Shown in pieces: positions 58,733 to 64,000 of a DNA stretch of 64,000 nucleotides (positions within the stretch are counted from its first letter, which is position 1; every line of letters starts with the position of its first letter). The notes below the pieces were generated by a model that saw only the letters and a program-made list of their open reading frames with translations, made no database searches and was not told where the DNA came from. The position numbers and the translations under genes are program-made. Source of the stretch: Candidatus Binatia bacterium (GTDB lineage Bacteria; Desulfobacterota; Binatia; UBA12015); contig DATCMB010000014.1 in NCBI GenBank assembly GCA_036563615.1, forward strand, positions 372,001-436,000, written 5' to 3'.

Positions 58733-59007
58733 CAGAAGATCCGTCCCCGCGCGAGGTACTTGGCGAGCGCGCACGAGCCGAGGAAGCCGACCAGCGTCAG
58801 GATCCAGACGGCGTCGAAGTAGATCGCCGACTCGGAGCTGATGCAGAGCAGGCAGATCATGCCGATGATCACCGACACCAGCGTGTCGAACGCGACCGCG
58901 CGGTCCACCGCCTGCGGCCCGACGACGATGCGGTAGAGGCACAGCGCCGCCGCGACGAACAGCAGGAACAGGCAGACGTCGGTGGTGACGGCGAGCCAGG
59001 CGCTCAT
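58732..59007 (-). CDS. mnhF: Na+(K+)/H+ antiporter subunit F
   Basis: 91 residues, three membrane helices: DVCLFLLFVAAALCLYRIVVG, PQAVDRAVAFDTLVSVIIG (family signature with DR), and IYFDAVWILTLVGFLGSCAL. Small subunit of the Mrp antiporter. ATGA overlap with the end of subunit E, so strict translational coupling. Confidence 0.93.
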   Translation of the reverse strand: MSAWLAVTTDVCLFLLFVAAALCLYRIVVGPQAVDRAVAFDTLVSVIIGMICLLCISSESAIYFDAVWILTLVGFLGSCALAKYLARGRIF

Positions 59008-59363
59008 GGCTTGCGGCTCCGTTCCTTCTTGCCGCGCGACCAGAGCAGGATGTTCGCCTCGAGCACGTTCTTGATCGACTGCCGCACCTCTTCCGGATCG
59101 TGCCCGATGTCGATCGCGTGGATGACGAGCGTGTGCCGCGCCGGCTCGACGTGCACGGTGATCGTGCCCGGCGTCAGCGTGATCGCGTTCGCGAGCGTCG
59201 TGATGCCGAGGTCCGAGCGGACCTCCATGCGGACCGCGAGGAAGCCCGAGCGCAGCCGCTCGACGGGGGCGAACACCAGCTTCGCGACCGTCACCGCGGA
59301 GAACCAGATCTCGCGTGCGAGGATCAGCAGGAAGCGCAGCCACATCAGGAAGCGGTAGAGCAT
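59004..59363 (-). CDS. mnhE: Na+(K+)/H+ antiporter subunit E
   Basis: 119 residues. An N-terminal membrane part (FLLILAREIWFSAVTVAKLV) and a soluble part with ITLTPGTITVHVE (signature) and LVIHAIDIGHDPEEVRQSI. It is shorter at the N-terminus than many MrpE proteins, which usually have one more helix. ATG overlaps the stop of subunit D by one base. Confidence 0.93.
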   Translation of the reverse strand: MLYRFLMWLRFLLILAREIWFSAVTVAKLVFAPVERLRSGFLAVRMEVRSDLGITTLANAITLTPGTITVHVEPARHTLVIHAIDIGHDPEEVRQSIKNVLEANILLWSRGKKERSRKP

Positions 59364-60913
59364 CAGTGCTGCGCTCCTTGCAGGGCCGCGAGCGACGCCG
59401 GCGCGTCGCCGAGCACCGCGCGGACGTATGCCAGCGGCTGCACGACGTCGGCCGCGGCGTCGGTCATCAAGCGCAAAAACGGCTGCCCGCCGAGGCCGAG
59501 GACGATCGTGGCGACGGCGAGCACGGCGGTCGCCGCCGCGGGCCCGTACCAGGCGCGGCTCCCCGACGCGGCGCGCACCCTACCCCAGAACACGTAGCCC
59601 CAGATCTTCATCATCGACATCAGCGTGAGGAAGCTCGTCACGACCGCGACCACCAGCACCAAGAAGTGTCCGCCGTCGAGCGCGACGCGGAAGACGCTCA
59701 GCTTCGCGAGGAAGCCCGAGAACGGCGGCACGCCGGCGATCGACAGCCCGGCGACGAAGAACAGCACCGCTGCGAACGGCGCGAGCGTCAAGACGCCGCC
59801 CATCTCCTTGATCTTCTTCTTCCCGGTCACGTCCTCGGCGACGTCCGCGACCAGGAACAAGCTCGACTTCACGATGATGTTGTGGACGACGTAGTAGATG
59901 GTCGCGGCGACCGCGGCGACGGCGATGCGCGGGTCGGCCGCGAGCCCCACGCCCATCACCATGTAGCCGACCTGGCTCACGATGTGCCACGACAGCAGGC
60001 GCCGCATCTCCCACTGGCAGAGCGCGCCCAGCACGCCGAGCAGCATCGTGAAGCCGGAGAGGAAGAGCAGCACGTCGGTCGCGACCTCGCTGCCCTCCTG
60101 CCGGAACGTCATGATGAACACGCGCAGCAGCGAGTAGACGCCGACCTTGGTCAGCACGCCCGCGAAGTAGCCGTTCACGCCCGGCGGCACGACCGGGTAC
60201 GAGTCCGGCAGCCAGGAGAAGAGCGGGAACGCCGCCGCCTTGAGCGCGAAGACCAGCAGCAGCACCATCGACGCCGCGGTCAGCATCGCCGCGCGCGGGC
60301 CGACCATGTCGGCCGTCCGCACCGCGATGTCGGCGAGATTCAGCGTGCCGACCAGCGCGTAGACCAGCGCCACGCCGACCACGAACAGCGAGCCGCCGAC
60401 CAGGTTGACGGCGACGTACATCATCGTCTGCCGCACCTGCTGCCGGCTCGCGCCGACCATCATCGCGCCGTACGAGCCGATCAGCATCACCTCGTAGGCG
60501 ACGAACAGGTTGAACAGGTCGCCGGTGATGAACGACCAGTTCACGCCGAGCAGCGTGACGTGGAAGAGCGGGAAGAAGAAGCTTCGTTGCTGCGTCTCGG
60601 TGACGGTGAAGCTCGCATAGAGCAGCACCACGACGCCGACCACCATCGACGCGCACAGCATGATGCACGCGAGCCGGTCGGCGACGAACGCGATGCCGTA
60701 CGGCGCCGCGTAGCCGCCGAGCGACGTCACCTGGATGCCGTGCGTGTCGACGTACGCCGTCAAGCCAAAGACATAGGCCGTCAGCAGGACGCCCGACGCG
60801 AGCGACACCGCCTTCTCGAGGCGCGGGAAGCCGTGCAGAAGCGCGAGCGCGATCGCCGTGAAGAACGGGATCAGCAGCACGAGGACGATGGCGTTGCCGG
60901 CGAACAGCGTCAT
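59363..60913 (-). CDS. mnhD: Na+(K+)/H+ antiporter subunit D
   Basis: 516 residues, about 14 membrane helices. Relative of NuoN/NuoM proton-pumping subunits: YAAPYGIAFVADRLACIMLC, NLFVAYEVMLIGSYGAMM with the key Glu, LVFALKAAAFPLFSWLPDSY with the key Lys, and GYMVMGVGLAADPRIAV. Conserved Glu and Lys of proton transfer are visible. Overlaps subunit C by four bases. Confidence 0.95.
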   Translation of the reverse strand: MTLFAGNAIVLVLLIPFFTAIALALLHGFPRLEKAVSLASGVLLTAYVFGLTAYVDTHGIQVTSLGGYAAPYGIAFVADRLACIMLCASMVVGVVVLLYASFTVTETQQRSFFFPLFHVTLLGVNWSFITGDLFNLFVAYEVMLIGSYGAMMVGASRQQVRQTMMYVAVNLVGGSLFVVGVALVYALVGTLNLADIAVRTADMVGPRAAMLTAASMVLLLVFALKAAAFPLFSWLPDSYPVVPPGVNGYFAGVLTKVGVYSLLRVFIMTFRQEGSEVATDVLLFLSGFTMLLGVLGALCQWEMRRLLSWHIVSQVGYMVMGVGLAADPRIAVAAVAATIYYVVHNIIVKSSLFLVADVAEDVTGKKKIKEMGGVLTLAPFAAVLFFVAGLSIAGVPPFSGFLAKLSVFRVALDGGHFLVLVVAVVTSFLTLMSMMKIWGYVFWGRVRAASGSRAWYGPAAATAVLAVATIVLGLGGQPFLRLMTDAAADVVQPLAYVRAVLGDAPASLAALQGAQH

Positions 60914-61305
60914 TCGTCGTACCCCGGACGCCGCGCGGGACGCGGGTGGTAGCTCTCGTCGTCGGCCTCGGGACGCGGCAGGCTCTCCGGGTCGTCGGTG
61001 CCGTAGTCCCGGTAGACCGCGTAGCTGATGGTGATGAACAAGGCGCTCACCGCGAAGCTGATGACGATCGCGGTGAGCACGATGTCGGGCGGCAGCGGAT
61101 CCATCAGCCCGGTGGTCTCGTCCGCGTCCCAGACGAAGGGTGCGAGGCCATCGAGCCGGAAGCCGCCCGCCGCGATCATCAGCAGGTTGGTCGCGTTCGA
61201 CAGCAGCCCGAAGCCGACCACCATGCGGATCAGGTTCGGCCGCAGGAACGAGTACACCGCCCCGGCGAACATCAGACCGATCGCGAGCGCGAGGGGAAGC
61301 TCCAC
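60910..61305 (-). CDS. mnhC: Na+(K+)/H+ antiporter subunit C
   Basis: 131 residues, three membrane helices, NuoK-like: LALAIGLMFAGAVYSFLRPN, MVVGFGLLSNATNLLMIAAG and DIVLTAIVISFAVSALFIT. The C-terminal tail is charged (DDESYHPRPARRPGYDE). One base lies between the stop of subunit B and this start. Confidence 0.94.
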   Translation of the reverse strand: MELPLALAIGLMFAGAVYSFLRPNLIRMVVGFGLLSNATNLLMIAAGGFRLDGLAPFVWDADETTGLMDPLPPDIVLTAIVISFAVSALFITISYAVYRDYGTDDPESLPRPEADDESYHPRPARRPGYDE

Positions 61306-61306
61306 G

Positions 61307-61708
61307 TCAGCGCCTCTCCGCGTCGAGCTCGACGAGGATCGTCATCAGCGTGCCGACGACGATCAGCATGACGCCGAGGTCGAAGAACGTCGCCGTCGGC
61401 AGGTGGATCGATCCGATGTGCAGAATGACGTTGTCCATGAACGGACGCCCGCGCAGCAGCGGCACCGTGCCGTTCAGCAGCGAGATCAGCAGCCCGACGA
61501 CCGCGATCCGCCACCACGCGATGCGTCCGAGGACGCGCGTGCCGAACGCCATCATCGCCATCGCGCCCGCGGCGGTGAGCAGGACGCCGGCGATGAAGCC
61601 GCCGCCCGGATCGTCGTGGCCCTGCCAGAAGATGCGCAGCGCGACCAGCACCGAGATCGGCACCGCGTAGCGCGCGATGACGCGCAGGATCGGCGAGTGC
61701 TGCGTCAT
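61307..61708 (-). CDS. mnhB: Na+(K+)/H+ antiporter subunit B
   Basis: 133 residues, four membrane helices. Typical parts: RYAVPISVLVALRIFWQGHD, PGGGFIAGVLLTAAGAMAMM and TATFFDLGVMLIVVGTLM. ATG overlaps the TGA of mnhA by four bases. ATG 61708 is chosen over longer forms because it fits family length and coupling. Confidence 0.94.
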   Translation of the reverse strand: MTQHSPILRVIARYAVPISVLVALRIFWQGHDDPGGGFIAGVLLTAAGAMAMMAFGTRVLGRIAWWRIAVVGLLISLLNGTVPLLRGRPFMDNVILHIGSIHLPTATFFDLGVMLIVVGTLMTILVELDAERR

Positions 61709-64000
61709 GCCGCGCGCCCCTCCGCTCCCGTTCCGTCGCTGGCGGCGCTCTTGCGCGCACGTCGCGCGCGCAAGAGCCCGTAGACGCACAGCCCGACGAC
61801 CATCACCACGGTGATCTCACCCGTCGTGTCGAGCGCGCGGATGTCGACGATGATCACGTTCACCGCGTTGCGACCGCCGCCCTCCGCGAGCGCGAGCGAC
61901 AGGAGCCCGCCCGGACGCACGGCGACGTTGTCCGGCTCGCGCAGACCGGGCGTCATCGCGAGCAGCAGCAGCACCGTGATCGTCAGGCCGAACGCGCCCG
62001 CGATGCCGAGGTTCACGAGCCGCGACGCGGGACGCAGGTCGTTGCGCGGAAACGCCGGCAGGAAGACCAGCACCAGCAGCACGAAGATCGTCGACACCGT
62101 CTCGATCAGGATCTGCGTCAGCAGGATGTCCGGCGAGCGGTAGACGACGAACAGCATCGCCACGAGGAAGCCGATCGTCGCGGTGGCGATGATCGCCGCG
62201 AGGCGCGTCGTCGCGCGCACCGCCGCGAAGGTCGCGACGGCGAGCAGCAGGCAGTAGAGGAAGCCGTACCAGGGCATCTCCGCGAGATCGACGGAGATCT
62301 GCCGCCAGGAGAGCCCGACGCGGCCGAGCGCGTAGGTCGCGAGCAGCGGCAGCGTCAGCACGGTCGCCGCGAGGTACCAGCGCACGGAGCCGTTCTGCCA
62401 GCGGTCGGCGAACGCCGCGGCGACGCGCGGGATCGCGTCCATCAGCCGCTCCCAGATGCGCGCCGCCAGAGGCAGCACGGCGAGGCGCTCCTGCAGCGCG
62501 GCGACGCGCTCGCGCCAGATCCAGCCGCAGGCGCCGAGCGCCAGCGCGAGCAGCGACAGCATCAGCGGCGCGCCGAGGCCCGGCACGAGGTGCACGTGCG
62601 CGTGCGGCCCCGGACCCGACGCCGCGGCCGCCATCAGGTCACCCATCCAGTGGCCCGCGCTCGCGAAGCCGAAGACGAGCGCGAGCGTCGTCAGCACCGC
62701 CGGCGACACCCAGAGCGGCGGCGCGAAGCCGTGCTGCGCGTGGCCGTGAGCGTCCTCCGCGCGGTGCGCGGCGTCGCCGTGCGCGGCCGGATCGCGCGGC
62801 TCGCCGAGGAAGACGCCGAGCACGAGCTTCGCCGCGGTCGCGACCAGCAGCGCGTTCGCGAGCAGCGCCGCGAGCGCGAGCAGCGGCCAGCCATCGACGA
62901 GCGCCGCGAACAGCGAGTCCTTGGCGACGAAGCCGAGCAGCGGCGGCAGACCCGCCATCGACGCGCCGGCGAGCGCGCAGACGACGAACGCGGCCGGCAG
63001 CGCGTGGCGCAACCCGCCGAGCTGGTCGAGGCGCCGCGTGTGCGCGTGGTGCTCGACGATGCCGGCGACCAGGAACAGCGCGCCCTTGTAGAGCGCGTGG
63101 TTCAGGATCTGCAGGCTCGCGTCCTCGTTGGCCCCGACGCCGTAGAGCAGCGTGATCGCGCCGAGCATCGCGACGGTGGTGCGCGCGAGGATCGCCTTCA
63201 GGTCGACCTCGCGGAACGCCTGGTAGGCGCCGAGCACCATCGTCGTCCCGCCGGCCGTCACCAGCAGCGGCGCCCACAGCGACGACTCGCCGAAGATCGG
63301 CTCCATGCGGCCGAGCAGGAAGACGCCCGCCTTCACCATCGTCGCCGCGTGCAGGTAGGTCGAGACCGGTGTGGGCGCGACCATCGCACGCGGCAGCCAG
63401 AAGTGGAACGGCACCTGCGCCGACTTGGTGAAGGCGCCGATCAGCACCAGCACGAGCGACCACGCGCCGAGCGGCGCGTCGACGAGACGCGCGACGACCT
63501 CGGGGCTCGCCGTGATGCGCGACAGCGAGAACGTCCCGGCGAGCTGGCCGATCAGGAGGAAGCCCACGAGCATCGCGAGCCCGCCGAGCGCCGTGACCTG
63601 CAGCGCCATCATCGCGCCCGCCTTCGCGTCGTCGTCCTCCGCGCGGTAGCCGATGAGCAAGAACGAGGTGATGCTCGTCAGCTCCCAGAAGACGAACAGC
63701 ACGACGAGGTCGTCGGCGAGCGAGATGCCGAGCATCGCGCCCATGAACGCGGCGAGCGCGGCGTAGAAGCGCCTGACGCGGTTGCGCGGCTGGTCGGCCA
63801 TGTAGGACAGCGCGTAGAGCGCGACCAGCGCGCCGATCCCCGCGACCAGCATCGCGAGCAGCAGCCCGAAGCCGTCGGCGCGCAGCGCGAGCGCGACGTC
63901 GATCTGCGGCAGCCAGGGCGCGCGGAAGACGTGCAGCACCCCGCTCGTCGCGACGCTGACCAGCAGGCCGAGCGCGCCGAGCGCCGCGGCGAGGACGATC
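61705..64000 (-). CDS. mnhA: Na+(K+)/H+ antiporter subunit A (5' end beyond the window)
   Basis: The frame is open to the right edge, 764 residues seen. It is the largest Mrp subunit, NuoL-like in its first two thirds (VVLFVFWELTSITSFLLIGY, SAQVPFHFWLPRAMVAPTPV, MVKAGVFLLGRMEPIFGES, LNHALYKGALFLVAGIVEHH) with a C-terminal MbhD/MrpB-like part (NVIIVDIRALDTTGEITVVM). Conserved Glu, Lys and His of the proton path are visible. A His-rich loop (HAHVHLV, HGDAAHRAEDAHGHAQHG) stands out in the middle. The operon moves Na+ or K+ out in exchange for protons, giving pH and salt tolerance. Confidence 0.95.
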   Translation of the reverse strand, partial: IVLAAALGALGLLVSVATSGVLHVFRAPWLPQIDVALALRADGFGLLLAMLVAGIGALVALYALSYMADQPRNRVRRFYAALAAFMGAMLGISLADDLVVLFVFWELTSITSFLLIGYRAEDDDAKAGAMMALQVTALGGLAMLVGFLLIGQLAGTFSLSRITASPEVVARLVDAPLGAWSLVLVLIGAFTKSAQVPFHFWLPRAMVAPTPVSTYLHAATMVKAGVFLLGRMEPIFGESSLWAPLLVTAGGTTMVLGAYQAFREVDLKAILARTTVAMLGAITLLYGVGANEDASLQILNHALYKGALFLVAGIVEHHAHTRRLDQLGGLRHALPAAFVVCALAGASMAGLPPLLGFVAKDSLFAALVDGWPLLALAALLANALLVATAAKLVLGVFLGEPRDPAAHGDAAHRAEDAHGHAQHGFAPPLWVSPAVLTTLALVFGFASAGHWMGDLMAAAASGPGPHAHVHLVPGLGAPLMLSLLALALGACGWIWRERVAALQERLAVLPLAARIWERLMDAIPRVAAAFADRWQNGSVRWYLAATVLTLPLLATYALGRVGLSWRQISVDLAEMPWYGFLYCLLLAVATFAAVRATTRLAAIIATATIGFLVAMLFVVYRSPDILLTQILIETVSTIFVLLVLVFLPAFPRNDLRPASRLVNLGIAGAFGLTITVLLLLAMTPGLREPDNVAVRPGGLLSLALAEGGGRNAVNVIIVDIRALDTTGEITVVMVVGLCVYGLLRARRARKSAASDGTGAEGRAA

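Overview
The window is a very GC-rich, gene-dense bacterial chromosome segment. The organism is Gram-negative: it has several outer-membrane beta-barrel proteins, lipoproteins and a lipid A acyltransferase relative. Long multihaem c-type cytochromes, a eukaryote-like Ser/Thr kinase, many FHA domains and a CarF/PEDS1 plasmalogen desaturase point to the former deltaproteobacterial lineages (Myxococcota, Desulfobacterota, Binatota or similar). I cannot place it more exactly from sequence alone. No rRNA, tRNA, CRISPR array, insertion sequence or prophage was seen.

Left part, 1-30600. These are mostly short transcription units of housekeeping and accessory genes: the tail of an aldonolactone-oxidase-type protein, a PAS/GAF sensor histidine kinase, a YfbR-like nucleotidase, a crotonase, a secreted subtilase with two C-terminal SGWHC repeats, a zinc-ribbon/SPFH pair, a di-haem cytochrome, an MFS transporter, an Smr protein, a beta-lactamase-like hydrolase, a PAF-acetylhydrolase-like hydrolase and a TerB-Coq4-like fusion. 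These are followed by two tandem small secreted paralogues, DUF445, SIMPL, a secreted CX5CH protein, an orphan HicB-like protein, an acyl carrier protein, a methyltransferase/acyltransferase pair, MaoC, DUF309, a GT39-type glycosyltransferase, an EamA transporter, a propeller lipoprotein and an NnrU-like membrane protein.

Middle part, 30836-48925, is the most distinctive region. One minus-strand run encodes a Ser/Thr kinase with a WD40 propeller, a cNMP-cNMP-FHA-four-[4Fe-4S] fusion, a membrane cytochrome b-like protein and a decahaem cytochrome c. A five-haem cytochrome c554-like gene is divergent from the kinase. After a vanadium haloperoxidase and a small secreted protein comes a second minus-strand run: CarF, an FAD oxidoreductase-FHA-FHA-[2Fe-2S] fusion, a stand-alone FHA protein with threonine-rich linear motifs, a zinc metallopeptidase and a D-Ala-D-Ala-ligase-like ATP-grasp enzyme. 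I infer that the two runs form one phosphorylation- and cyclic-nucleotide-gated route: NAD(P)H to FAD/2Fe-2S, to 4Fe-4S, to cytochrome b, to periplasmic multihaem cytochromes. The kinase and the FHA modules would regulate it.

Right part, 48949-64000. A lipoprotein with GlcG/HbpS-like domains precedes a second exported decahaem cytochrome fused to an LVIVD beta-propeller. This is encoded directly behind a 570-residue outer-membrane barrel protein and is followed upstream by another barrel protein. The window ends in a complete-order Mrp/Mnh cation/proton antiporter operon (A to G), whose mnhA start lies beyond the right edge.
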